DNA of 13,763 bases, from the NCBI GenBank assembly GCA_023145955.1, contig JAGLDA010000061.1:1-13763 (forward strand), written 5' to 3'. The position numbers were made by a program, and so were the translations under genes. Origin of the DNA: Bacteroidales bacterium (GTDB taxonomy: Bacteria; Bacteroidota; Bacteroidia; Bacteroidales; UBA1556). Under the pieces are notes generated by a model. The model saw only the letters and a program-made list of their open reading frames with translations. It was not told the DNA's origin and ran no database searches. Positions 1-6,926 of this stretch are shown one piece after another. Positions within the stretch are counted from its first letter, which is position 1; each line of letters starts with the position of its first letter.

Positions 1-57
1 TTAACGTTATTATATATATTATCAATAAAGGTAATCATACCAATTTGGTATCATAAT

Positions 58-1410
58 TTAAAACATCTCCATTCCCACATAATTTTGTGGTGTAATAGCT
101 CTAAGTTCCTTTTTAATATCTTCGTTTACATCTAATTCGTCAATGAAAGCAGCTATTGATTTACCAGTAATTTTCTCATTAGTACGGGTAAGTGCTTTAA
201 GTGCTTCGTAGGGATTTGGATATGCCTCACGACGAAGAATAGTTTGTATAGCCTCCGCAGCAACGGCCCAGTTATCTTCCAAGTCTTTATCAAATACATC
301 AGGGCGTACTATTACTTTATTAAGTCCTTTGAGCAGGCTCTGCATTCCTATGGTCATATGCGCAAAAGGAACTCCCATGTTTCTGCTTACAGTAGAGTCA
401 GTTAGATCGCGCTGCATACGACTTATAGGTAATTTCATAGATAGATGATCAAATATTGCATTTGAAATGCCCATATTTCCTTCAGAATTCTCGAAATCAA
501 TAGGGTTTACTTTATGAGGCATCGCTGATGAGCCTACTTCACCTTTTTTAATTTTTTGAGAGAAATATCCCATAGAAATATAAGTCCACATATCTCTATT
601 AAGGTCGATGATGATAGTATTAATGCGTTTTAGATTGTCGCAGAAAGCAGCAAAATAATCATAATGCTCAATTTGTGTAGTTACTTGATATCGATGTAGA
701 CCTAGAATATTATTTGCGAAGTTATTTCCAAAATCAATCCAATTCTGCTGAGGGAATGCAACATGATGAGCATTAAAATTGCCAGTAGCACCACCAAATT
801 TAGCTCCAAATGGAATTTCGTTTAATGTGACTAGCTGATTATTCAACCTTTCTACAAAAACGTATATTTCCTTGCCTAGCATAGTAGGAGAGGCTGGCTG
901 CCCGTGAGTACGAGCGAGCATAGGTATACCTTTCCATTCTGTTGCAAGCTCAGTAAGTTTATTTATAACAGACTCAATTTCTGGCCTAATTTCATTAATA
1001 TATGCATCCTTAATCATTTTAGGAAATGCAGTATTATTTATATCCTGAGAAGTAAGTCCAAAATGGATAAATTCTTTAAATTCTTGAAGTCCTAATTTAT
1101 CAAATTCTTCTTTAATAAGATATTCTATGGCTTTCACATCGTGGTTGGTAACACTCTCGATATCTTTAACACGCTGTGCATCTTCCATTTTAAAATTCTT
1201 ATATAGATTGCGCAAAGCTTCGTAATGCTTTTTGTCGAAATTAGATAATTGTGGTAATGGTATTTCGCATAAAGCAATAAAATACTCCACTTCTACCAAA
1301 ATACGGTATTTGATTAATGCTGATTCAGAAAAATACTCTCTCAAATTTTCTGTTTTGCTTCCGTAACGCCCATCAATTGGGGATATTGCTGATAAATTAT
1401 TTAATTCCAT
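58..1410 (-). CDS. purB: Adenylosuccinate lyase
   Basis: This enzyme of the fumarase/aspartase superfamily acts twice in purine synthesis: it splits SAICAR to AICAR plus fumarate, and adenylosuccinate to AMP plus fumarate, in the cytosol as a homotetramer. The N-terminus (SAISPIDGRYGSK, residues 7-19) is typical of PurB. Residues 116-123 (HFGLTSQD) and 166-171 (ARTHGQ) are conserved active-site segments, with H169 in the place of the general acid histidine. The superfamily signature GSSAMPHKVNP (293-303) carries the flexible-loop catalytic serine. At 450 residues it is full length (E. coli PurB has 456). The ATG start places PIDGRY at the normal distance from the N-terminus. It is the last gene of a leftward series, 106 bp after the aspartic protease gene. 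No TAnnTTTG box lies in that gap, so it may be read from the upstream promoter. Confidence 0.97.
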   Translation of the reverse strand: MELNNLSAISPIDGRYGSKTENLREYFSESALIKYRILVEVEYFIALCEIPLPQLSNFDKKHYEALRNLYKNFKMEDAQRVKDIESVTNHDVKAIEYLIKEEFDKLGLQEFKEFIHFGLTSQDINNTAFPKMIKDAYINEIRPEIESVINKLTELATEWKGIPMLARTHGQPASPTMLGKEIYVFVERLNNQLVTLNEIPFGAKFGGATGNFNAHHVAFPQQNWIDFGNNFANNILGLHRYQVTTQIEHYDYFAAFCDNLKRINTIIIDLNRDMWTYISMGYFSQKIKKGEVGSSAMPHKVNPIDFENSEGNMGISNAIFDHLSMKLPISRMQRDLTDSTVSRNMGVPFAHMTIGMQSLLKGLNKVIVRPDVFDKDLEDNWAVAAEAIQTILRREAYPNPYEALKALTRTNEKITGKSIAAFIDELDVNEDIKKELRAITPQNYVGMEMF

Positions 1411-1516
1411 TTTATATTCTATTTTGATGTTTATTATTATTCTAAAAAATCACTCACCCGATTGCTATCGAGTCTGATAAATACTCATGATGATGGGTAT
1501 CTGGACTTAATTCAAG

Positions 1517-1951
1517 CTAGTAATACAATTTAAGTTTTGGGCCTTTATAATAAATTACCGCATTATGATATTCCAAAAAATCACTTCCCAATACCCCATC
1601 AATACCTTTGTCTCCAATCATATCGTAAGATTCGTTTACATGAGATAAGTCCATAATTACAATTTGCGAATTCTTGATTTTCACTTTTCCTATGGAGAAA
1701 GTTTTTATTTCTGTCATTTGACTTTGCATAGTATTTGTTCCCAGCCCAGTGCTTAGCTGTTCCATACTTTCAAAGTCTTCTTTGCCAAGTATATTGGCAA
1801 TTCTATTTTTATCAAAAACACTTTTACTAGCACCAGTATCAACAAGTAATCTTACTTTCTTACGTCCAATCTTAGCAGCCACCATTAGATGAAAGCCATC
1901 ACCTTCAATATCAACTAATTCCAATTCTATATTGCAAATATTTTTAAGCAT
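1517..1951 (-). CDS. Retropepsin-like aspartic protease, single domain
   Basis: A 144-residue protein with the layout of bacterial retropepsin-like proteases. The catalytic motif DTGAS sits at residues 38-42 inside LLVDTGASKSVF, and the second conserved loop GVLGSDFL lies near residues 120-127, followed by the usual closing strands ending KLKLYY. Retropepsins of this size carry one Asp-Thr-Gly per chain and work as homodimers, so this should be a dimeric peptidase. There is no signal peptide or membrane segment, which suggests a cytosolic location. The start codon overlaps the stop codon of the upstream LOG-family gene as TAATG, pointing to translational coupling. The substrate is unknown, and the sequence does not show whether it is an active protease or only a fold relative, although the catalytic Asp is present. 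Confidence 0.85.
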   Translation of the reverse strand: MLKNICNIELELVDIEGDGFHLMVAAKIGRKKVRLLVDTGASKSVFDKNRIANILGKEDFESMEQLSTGLGTNTMQSQMTEIKTFSIGKVKIKNSQIVIMDLSHVNESYDMIGDKGIDGVLGSDFLEYHNAVIYYKGPKLKLYY

Positions 1952-2673
1952 TAGAAATTTGGTTTAAGGTTAAATTTCTTATAATAATTTTGAATTTCAG
2001 TAACAGCCTCATCAGCAGTATCTACGAGCCTAAACAAATCGAGGTCTTTTGCTGAAATTGTGCCTTCTTCAAGCATGGTGTTTTTAATCCAATCTATCAA
2101 TCCACCCCAATATTCTTTTCCAACCATTATTATTGGAAATTGAATCATTTTATGAGTTTGAATAAGAGTAATTGCCTCAAACAATTCATCAAGAGTGCCA
2201 AAACCACCAGGCATAACTATATACCCCTGAGAATACTTCATAAACATCACTTTACGAATATAGAAATGATCAAAATTAAGGAACTTATCTCTATCAATAA
2301 AGGGGTTTTCGTGTTGTTCGAAAGGAAGATCGATATTTAATCCCACAGAAATTCCACCGCTATAATGCGCACCTTTATTTCCTGCTTCCATAATTCCTGG
2401 TCCACCACCAGTGATTACACCAAAACCTAGTTTGGTAACTTTATGACCAATTTCCTCAGCCATTAGGTAGTACTTGCTGTCAGGTTTTGTTCGCGCAGAC
2501 CCAAAGATAGAAACACAAGGGCCAATTTTGCCTAAGGTTTCATAGCCTTCCACTAGCTCCGACATCGTTTTAAAAACCGACCATGAGTCGTTTGCTTTAG
2601 TTTCCTGCCACGATTTTTGTTTAAAAGCTTCTTTCAATTTCCTTATTTTCTCTTCATCTCTTGAATATGTCAT
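1951..2673 (-). CDS. LOG-family nucleotide 5'-monophosphate phosphoribohydrolase (Rossmann fold)
   Basis: A 240-residue member of the LOG / lysine-decarboxylase-like family (TIGR00730 type). These enzymes hydrolyse the N-glycosidic bond of nucleoside 5'-monophosphates, giving a free base and ribose 5-phosphate; plant LOG proteins use it to activate cytokinins, while bacterial homologues act on AMP and related nucleotides. Visible motifs are CVSIFGSAR (53-61), GGGPGIMEAGNKGA (89-102) and the family signature MPGGFGTLDE (154-163), which holds the catalytic Glu. The roughly 45-residue N-terminal helical extension before CVSIFG is like that of longer bacterial members. The gene starts 5 bp after the GH3 fusion gene and overlaps the protease start by one base. 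A base-releasing enzyme near purB fits purine salvage or turnover. The exact substrate cannot be read from the sequence. Confidence 0.9.
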   Translation of the reverse strand: MTYSRDEEKIRKLKEAFKQKSWQETKANDSWSVFKTMSELVEGYETLGKIGPCVSIFGSARTKPDSKYYLMAEEIGHKVTKLGFGVITGGGPGIMEAGNKGAHYSGGISVGLNIDLPFEQHENPFIDRDKFLNFDHFYIRKVMFMKYSQGYIVMPGGFGTLDELFEAITLIQTHKMIQFPIIMVGKEYWGGLIDWIKNTMLEEGTISAKDLDLFRLVDTADEAVTEIQNYYKKFNLKPNF

Positions 2674-2678
2674 AATCT

Positions 2679-5600
2679 TTACTTTTGTGCTTCTTCAATT
2701 TTTTCTTTACTTAGAAAAAGCTTATAAATTTCTTCCTGAATATTTGTTCTTATATTCATTCTTATAAGTTTAATGTTTTCGGAACTAGGATAAGTTCTAT
2801 TTGATAAGAATATATAAACTATCTTATGCTCAGGATCTACCCAAAAATAAGTACCAGTAAAACCACTATGTCCAAAACTCTGCGAAGATACTAAATTACA
2901 AGTTGGTCCGCCTTGTTCATGATTTGGAAGTGGCTTATCAAATCCACAACCTCTTCTGTTGCTATTTAATGGAAACTGTTGGTTTGTAAAATCATCAAGA
3001 ATATTCTTATCCACTATGCTGTCATCTCCATAGGTTCCGTGCTGAACAAGCATTTGCGAAAGAATAGCCAAATCAAGACTATTGGAGAAAAGTCCGGCAT
3101 GACCTTCAACGCCACCCATCATTGCCGCAGCTTGATCATGAACATAGCCTTGTATTTTTTTATGTCTAAAATATATATCCTCTTCTGTAGGTACAATTTG
3201 TTCCATAGGAAATCTTTCTAAAGGTAGATATCCTATAGTTTGCAAACCTAGTGGCTCATATATATTATGCTTTATGTATTGTTCCACATCCATACCGCTT
3301 TGTTGCTCTATTATCCTTCGTAAATAATACATTCCTAAGTCAGAATATTTATATTTTCTCTTACGCCTTAACTTGGATTCATCAATTTCTAGCATAATAC
3401 TATCGCTATAAGAATCAAGGATATATATATTGTCACATACCTTAGTTGTATAACCTTCCTCAGCTTTTTCGCGAAATAAGTTTTTATTTAATTTCCCATT
3501 ATCTAGTGCATGTAAATAAAATGGTATCCACGGTGTAAGTTGTGCTTGGTGAGCCATAATATCACGAATAAGAATATCTTTCTTATTTGTACTATCTAGT
3601 TCGGAGAGGTAGTAACCTAAAGTTTGGTCAACATCAATTTTATTAGCCTTGCTAAGTTGCATTATGGAAATTGTTGTGGCCATAACCTTGGTTATACTTG
3701 CCAAATCATAAATGCTGCTATCGCTTATTGCAACAGTATTCTTATAAGTTTGGCTGCCAAAATTCTTTTCATAAAAAACAAAACCATCTTTAGCAATTAA
3801 TACCTGACAACCAGGGTAAGCTTTAGCTTCGATGCCATTATTTATTAAGCTATCTATTTTGTATAGTTGCGAGCTTTTTATTCCAATCTCTTCGGGATTA
3901 CCGAAGCTCAGTCTTTTTTTTTTTGTTTCTAGTCCAAATCCTTGTTGGTAATTACTGTCAATGCTAACAGGTAATCTTCCATTAATTAGATATCCTCCAA
4001 AAATGGCTTCTGCTGCGGCTTCCATAGCTAAATTATTATCTTGATAGCTGATAAGAATTGCCTTAGCATTTGCAGAATCAATAAATTTGTTTGCTGCATA
4101 AGGATTTGCATGCATATCTATTATTAGTTGTGTATTAGTAGATACTAATTCGGCCAACTTATATGTAGAAGGGTATATGCCGTAATGTCTTTGAGGAGAA
4201 TTGCTGGTTTTAAAAACTCCCATTATCACATAATCAAAACCCTTCAATTTGTTTGCTAGAGATTTTGTTTCAATATCTGAAGCATTACTTTTTATGGAGA
4301 ATAGTTTTGCAGAACGGTATTTTAGGATAGTTTTTGTATATGCATTTCTACTGGGCTCGCCAATGGAAATAATTGCTAGGCTTTTATTTAAATTTGTGGT
4401 TAATGGAAGAATATTGCTATCATTCTTAATTAGAGTAATAGAGCTTCTATAAAGGTTTTTTACCAATGCTTCAGTTTCTAAAGCGTTTAGAGTTTCTATT
4501 GCAGTGTCCTTATTAAGATTCTTTTTATTAGCAAGCCCAGCAGTATATTTAAAGTTAAGAATAAGCTTTATTCTAGAGTAAATATCTGTAGAATCTAATC
4601 TCCCATCATGCATAGCAACTTTTATTGAGTCAATGCTTATTTGAGCATCATTCGGCATAAGGAGAATATCATTACCAGCTTGTAAGGCTTTTATTTCTAA
4701 CTCGCCAGGCTTAAAATAATTTGAAACACCTTTCATTTCCAGCGCATCGGTAATAGCAAGACCTTTGAACTTCATTTTCTTTTTCAGCAAGCTATCCACC
4801 ACAAGAGGAGAAAGGGTAGTGGCAAGATTTTTTGTGGAATCTAGTGCAGGAATATATAAATGTGCTACCATTACCGAAGTAGCTCCTTCATCAAACAACA
4901 TTTTGAACGGAGCAAGATGTATGGAATCTAAACTGCTTCTGTTGGCATGAACGGTAGGAAGTGTTTTATGAGAATCGCTATCTGTATCACCATGACCAGG
5001 AAAGTGTTTTGCGCAAGTTAATAGATGTTCACTTTGCATCCCTTTCATATACATAGTGGCTTTTTTAGCTACTTGATTTGGATTTTCGCCAAACGAACGA
5101 CTATTTATAACAGGATTTTTAGGATTATTATTTACATCAACCACTGGCGCAAAATTCATATCAACACCTACCGCCTTGCATTGCTTGGCTACCGCTTGCC
5201 CCATTTGATATATTAGGCTGTCATTTTGTATAGCACCAAGTGTCATCTGTCGTGGAAACCTTATGGCAGAATCTAAACGCATGCTAACGCCCCATTCGCC
5301 ATCAATGGCTATTAATAATGGTGCTTTACTTATGCTTTGGTAGTAGTTTATCAAGTTTATTTGTCGCCCAGGGCCGCCTTGAAAAAAACATAAGCCACCA
5401 ACTTTCTGATTTCTTATTACATTAGCTATCTTTTCATGATAGGCTTTTGTTTTATTGGAATGAGCACGAATCATTATCATCTGAGCAATGCGTTCATCTT
5501 CGGATAATGAGTTGAAAACAGAATCGACCCATTGCATTTGATTTAATGCTTTATATGGCTTTAAACTATCGTAATTTATATTATTTGTAGTGGTGTCAGT

Positions 5601-5702
5601 AGCGTCTATGTGATTATTTAAACTAGCTGATTGTGAGTATGTTTGTGTGGAAATAAATAGTAAAATACTGATAATTCCAAATATATATATATGTTTTGAC
5701 AT
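2679..5702 (-). CDS. Fusion of NagZ-like GH3 beta-N-acetylhexosaminidase and beta-lactamase-fold serine hydrolase
   Basis: A 1007-residue exported two-enzyme protein. A signal peptide (about 1-23, TQTYSQ) leads to a GH3 catalytic barrel (about 55-390) with IAIDGEWG (131-138), KHFPGHGDT (232-240), the Asp-Ser-His dyad of NagZ enzymes (D243, H245) and the nucleophile in TDALEMKG (D319). A GH3 C-terminal domain follows (about 415-590), closing with GRLPVS. Residues about 605-995 form a class C beta-lactamase/DD-peptidase-like module with SITK (S669, K672), YSD (Y786) and HSG (945-947). The first module should remove N-acetylglucosamine from muropeptides; the second resembles DD-carboxypeptidases, esterases and AmpC-type enzymes. 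Together they fit peptidoglycan turnover in the periplasm. It is the first gene of the leftward unit, with a TATCTTTG box 28 bp upstream. An A11 run lies between the modules (positions 3914-3924). All catalytic motifs look intact; the substrate of the hydrolase module is uncertain. Confidence 0.93.
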   Translation of the reverse strand: MSKHIYIFGIISILLFISTQTYSQSASLNNHIDATDTTTNNINYDSLKPYKALNQMQWVDSVFNSLSEDERIAQMIMIRAHSNKTKAYHEKIANVIRNQKVGGLCFFQGGPGRQINLINYYQSISKAPLLIAIDGEWGVSMRLDSAIRFPRQMTLGAIQNDSLIYQMGQAVAKQCKAVGVDMNFAPVVDVNNNPKNPVINSRSFGENPNQVAKKATMYMKGMQSEHLLTCAKHFPGHGDTDSDSHKTLPTVHANRSSLDSIHLAPFKMLFDEGATSVMVAHLYIPALDSTKNLATTLSPLVVDSLLKKKMKFKGLAITDALEMKGVSNYFKPGELEIKALQAGNDILLMPNDAQISIDSIKVAMHDGRLDSTDIYSRIKLILNFKYTAGLANKKNLNKDTAIETLNALETEALVKNLYRSSITLIKNDSNILPLTTNLNKSLAIISIGEPSRNAYTKTILKYRSAKLFSIKSNASDIETKSLANKLKGFDYVIMGVFKTSNSPQRHYGIYPSTYKLAELVSTNTQLIIDMHANPYAANKFIDSANAKAILISYQDNNLAMEAAAEAIFGGYLINGRLPVSIDSNYQQGFGLETKKKRLSFGNPEEIGIKSSQLYKIDSLINNGIEAKAYPGCQVLIAKDGFVFYEKNFGSQTYKNTVAISDSSIYDLASITKVMATTISIMQLSKANKIDVDQTLGYYLSELDSTNKKDILIRDIMAHQAQLTPWIPFYLHALDNGKLNKNLFREKAEEGYTTKVCDNIYILDSYSDSIMLEIDESKLRRKRKYKYSDLGMYYLRRIIEQQSGMDVEQYIKHNIYEPLGLQTIGYLPLERFPMEQIVPTEEDIYFRHKKIQGYVHDQAAAMMGGVEGHAGLFSNSLDLAILSQMLVQHGTYGDDSIVDKNILDDFTNQQFPLNSNRRGCGFDKPLPNHEQGGPTCNLVSSQSFGHSGFTGTYFWVDPEHKIVYIFLSNRTYPSSENIKLIRMNIRTNIQEEIYKLFLSKEKIEEAQK
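3914..3924 (-). other. A11 homopolymer at the module boundary (possible slippage site)
   Basis: Eleven consecutive T on the plus strand, read as eleven A in the coding strand of the GH3/serine-hydrolase gene, encode the end of a Thr codon, three Lys codons and the start of an Arg codon (residues 593-597). The run falls between the end of the GH3 C-terminal domain and the start of the beta-lactamase-like module. Loss of one A gives a TGA at 3908-3910; gain of one A gives a TAA at 3898-3900. Either slip would therefore release a GH3-only protein of about 600 residues. No other A or T run this long was noticed in the window. Confidence 0.6.
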
Positions 5703-5730
5703 TTGCTTTATCTCAATCTTATGTAAGCTT

Positions 5731-5738
5731 CAAAGATA
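5731..5738 (-). promoter_or_regulatory. Bacteroidota-type -7 box TATCTTTG for the GH3 fusion unit
   Basis: A perfect match to TAnnTTTG on the minus strand, 28 bp upstream of the start codon of the GH3/serine-hydrolase gene. No clear TTG -33 element was found at 17-23 bp. The same distance to the start codon recurs at the other promoter boxes in the window, which supports the call. Confidence 0.6.
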
Positions 5739-5815
5739 AGTATTTGTACTCTGCATAAGCTTAGTATTTATAAACGTTTTGTTAACATTTTGAAGAGAAT
5801 AAAAGGAGAAGGGAG

Positions 5816-5838
5816 TCCTTCGGCTGTGCTCAGGATGA
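5816..5838. repeat. Dispersed imperfect palindrome (TCCTTCGGC...CTCAGGATGA)
   Basis: A GC-richer island in AT-rich intergenic DNA with outer arms TCCT and AGGA. It resembles a widespread bacterial intergenic element whose usual form reads TCCTTCGAC...GCTCAGGATGA. That resemblance is from memory and was not tested by search. It is followed directly by TGAAGGGTGAA, an 11-mer that also occurs at 8155-8165. Confidence 0.5.
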
Positions 5839-5865
5839 TGAAGGGTGAATGATTGGGAATGTAAG

Positions 5866-5921
5866 AATTAAGAATTGGTAATTAAGCCCCGATAGACATC
5901 GGGATAGAAATTAAGAATTAG
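5866..5921. repeat. Two AATTAAGAATT units flanking a CCCGAT/ATCGGG hairpin
   Basis: AATTAAGAATT occurs at 5866-5876 and again at 5909-5919. Between them CCCGAT and ATCGGG (about 5887-5902) form perfect 6-bp arms around a 4-base loop. The second unit runs into the stop codon (5918-5920) of the small membrane protein gene. The same unit makes up the tandem array at 8181-8303. A degenerate relative of the hairpin (ACCCGAT...ATCGAGT) lies at about 1457-1474 in the gap between purB and the protease gene. On the minus strand the hairpin sits just after the membrane protein gene and might help end its transcript, but no U-run follows it. Confidence 0.5.
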
Positions 5922-6220
5922 CCATTAAAAGTTTTATAAATATAATACCTTGAAGTTTTTGCTCCGAAATAGATAATTGCTATGCCAATCATTATTGAAA
6001 TTGCATAAATAAATGTGCCAGATTCTCTAATACTTTCATAAAGAGGCTCTGTGATTTTAATAAAAGCAAAGGAAAATAGTAGATCATAAAATGTATTGTT
6101 GGAAAATGATAGGTAATCCTTTATTTTATGCTCTTTTGGTTCAGATTTTCTTGCACCCTTAATTTCTAAGATAATAATTACTATTAGTAAAACAACTGCT
6201 ATAAGTACACCTAAATTCAT
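5918..6220 (-). CDS. Small membrane protein of unknown function, paralogue A
   Basis: A 100-residue protein I do not recognise. It has an N-terminal hydrophobic helix (about 3-20), a basic/charged stretch (21-35), the short conserved block KDYL (34-37), then FYDLLFSFA (44-52), and a second clear membrane helix (about 68-86) ending in a basic tail (KTSRYYIYK). Laid against the neighbouring 6454-6777 product it keeps KD[YF]L, FYD..F.FA, a TEP/ITP-like segment and the final S[RK].I.K block with only a one-residue offset, so the two are tandem paralogues. A TATATTTG box lies 26 bp upstream with a TTG 23 bp further, so it probably has its own promoter. Its 3' end runs into AATTAAGAATT repeat sequence. 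Function unknown. Confidence 0.75.
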   Translation of the reverse strand: MNLGVLIAVVLLIVIIILEIKGARKSEPKEHKIKDYLSFSNNTFYDLLFSFAFIKITEPLYESIRESGTFIYAISIMIGIAIIYFGAKTSRYYIYKTFNG

Positions 6221-6246
6221 ATTTATAAGTAATTTAAATTAAAGAG

Positions 6247-6254
6247 CAAATATA
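6247..6254 (-). promoter_or_regulatory. -7 box TATATTTG (with TTG at 6278-6280) for paralogue A
   Basis: A perfect TAnnTTTG on the minus strand, 26 bp upstream of the start codon. A TTG (CAA on the plus strand at 6278-6280) lies 23 bp upstream of the box, at the long end of the -33/-7 spacing reported for Bacteroidota promoters. Confidence 0.6.
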
Positions 6255-6301
6255 TAATGTTTATTTGACTAAAAAAACAATCATTATTATGTTGAGATTT
6301 C

Positions 6302-6371
6302 AATCCGGATTAGTATTATTGAATTTTTATAGGACTTTATAATGTTTGCAATACTTTAAAATTCAATAATA
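6302..6371. repeat. Inverted repeat and adjacent palindrome between the two paralogues
   Basis: TATTATTGAATTTT (6314-6327) and AAAATTCAATAATA (6358-6371) are perfect 14-bp inverted repeats around a 30-bp spacer. Right beside the left arm is the perfect 10-bp palindrome AATCCGGATT (6302-6311). They lie downstream of paralogue B and upstream of the promoter of paralogue A. No U-run follows, so a classical terminator is not shown. A protein binding site or an RNA hairpin are both possible. Confidence 0.55.
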
Positions 6372-6453
6372 AAAATAAAGTGCAAAGGCAGCTGTCTCAA
6401 ACCTTGAACTTTTAATAAACCCTCCCTCTAACCTTATAAACTCCTTCAACGTA

Positions 6454-6777
6454 TTAATAAAACATGGGAAGTCTATTGTAGAAGTTCTTTTGGATAATAA
6501 AGCGTGATATTTTGCTTGAAACATACATTATAATAAGTGCTATGGATATTGAAGTGTAAAATAACACTCCCATTTCAGAAGTAATATTATCAATGAATGG
6601 AGTAATAATAAATACCGAGGCAAAGCCGAATACTCCATCGTAAAAAGGAGCTTTGTTTTTGTTAAAAAGGAAGTCTTTTAGGGAAATATTTTTTTTGATT
6701 TTTTTCTTAGAGCTTAGTATTTTAGCAATAATTAGTATCGCTAACATCGATAGTCCGAATATAACTTTAGGATCCAT
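6454..6777 (-). CDS. Small membrane protein of unknown function, paralogue B
   Basis: A 107-residue relative of the 5918-6220 product, with an N-terminal membrane helix (about 5-21), a lysine-rich stretch (24-29), KDFL (34-37), FYDGVFGFA (45-53), and a C-terminal hydrophobic helix (about 70-88) with a basic tail. An upstream in-frame ATG would add 26 residues starting at 6855, but I place the start at 6775-6777 (MDPKVIF) for two reasons: this matches the paralogue's N-terminus, and a TACATTTG promoter box (6804-6811) lies inside the would-be extension, 26 bp before this ATG. It is divergent from the S24 regulator gene across a 149-bp gap, so it could be a target of that regulator. Function unknown. 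Confidence 0.72.
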   Translation of the reverse strand: MDPKVIFGLSMLAILIIAKILSSKKKIKKNISLKDFLFNKNKAPFYDGVFGFASVFIITPFIDNITSEMGVLFYTSISIALIIMYVSSKISRFIIQKNFYNRLPMFY

Positions 6778-6803
6778 TTTTAGTATTTTAATTTGTGATT
6801 GTG

Positions 6804-6811
6804 CAAATGTA
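6804..6811 (-). promoter_or_regulatory. -7 box TACATTTG for paralogue B
   Basis: A perfect TAnnTTTG on the minus strand, 26 bp upstream of the chosen ATG of paralogue B and upstream of neither in-frame alternative at 6855. No good TTG was found at the -33 distance. Confidence 0.58.
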
Positions 6812-6864
6812 AAAATAAAGACTGTAAGTTTAGCGTAAATTTGATGAAAATTCAATCAAATAAA

Positions 6865-6877
6865 TGTCGGATATACA
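6865..6877. promoter_or_regulatory. Possible operator: TGTCGGATATACA
   Basis: A weak dyad (TGT...ACA) placed between the expected -33 position and the -7 box of the regulator gene, where a bound repressor would block transcription. Its left half TGTCGGAT recurs exactly at 8309-8316, next to another promoter-like box. Assignment as an autoregulatory operator is inference only. Confidence 0.3.
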
Positions 6878-6888
6878 ATCTTTAATCA

Positions 6889-6896
6889 TACCTTTG
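6889..6896 (+). promoter_or_regulatory. -7 box TACCTTTG for the regulator/YhbP operon
   Basis: A perfect TAnnTTTG on the plus strand ending 30 bp before the regulator ATG. The -33 position at 19-bp spacing reads TCG instead of TTG, so the upstream element is imperfect. Confidence 0.62.
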
Positions 6897-6926
6897 CGTT
6901 TTGAAATAAAAATATAGCCAAAGATT

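Noticed and set aside
37..51. Palindrome ATACCAATTTGGTAT downstream of purB as a terminator
   Set aside because: Seven-base arms around one base leave only a weak stem, and no U-run follows on the minus strand.
904..1095. Plus-strand reading frames inside purB, the GH3 fusion and the LOG gene
   Set aside because: They are antisense to well-supported genes, have no recognisable motifs, and look like shadows of AT-rich coding sequence.
6373..6453. GGCAGCTGTCTCAAA near 6387 as an insertion-sequence end
   Set aside because: No matching second end, target duplication or transposase was seen.
6778..6855. Longer N-terminus (26 extra residues) for membrane paralogue B
   Set aside because: The extension contains a perfect promoter box at 6804-6811, and the paralogue aligns from MDPKVIF, so the shorter start is better.
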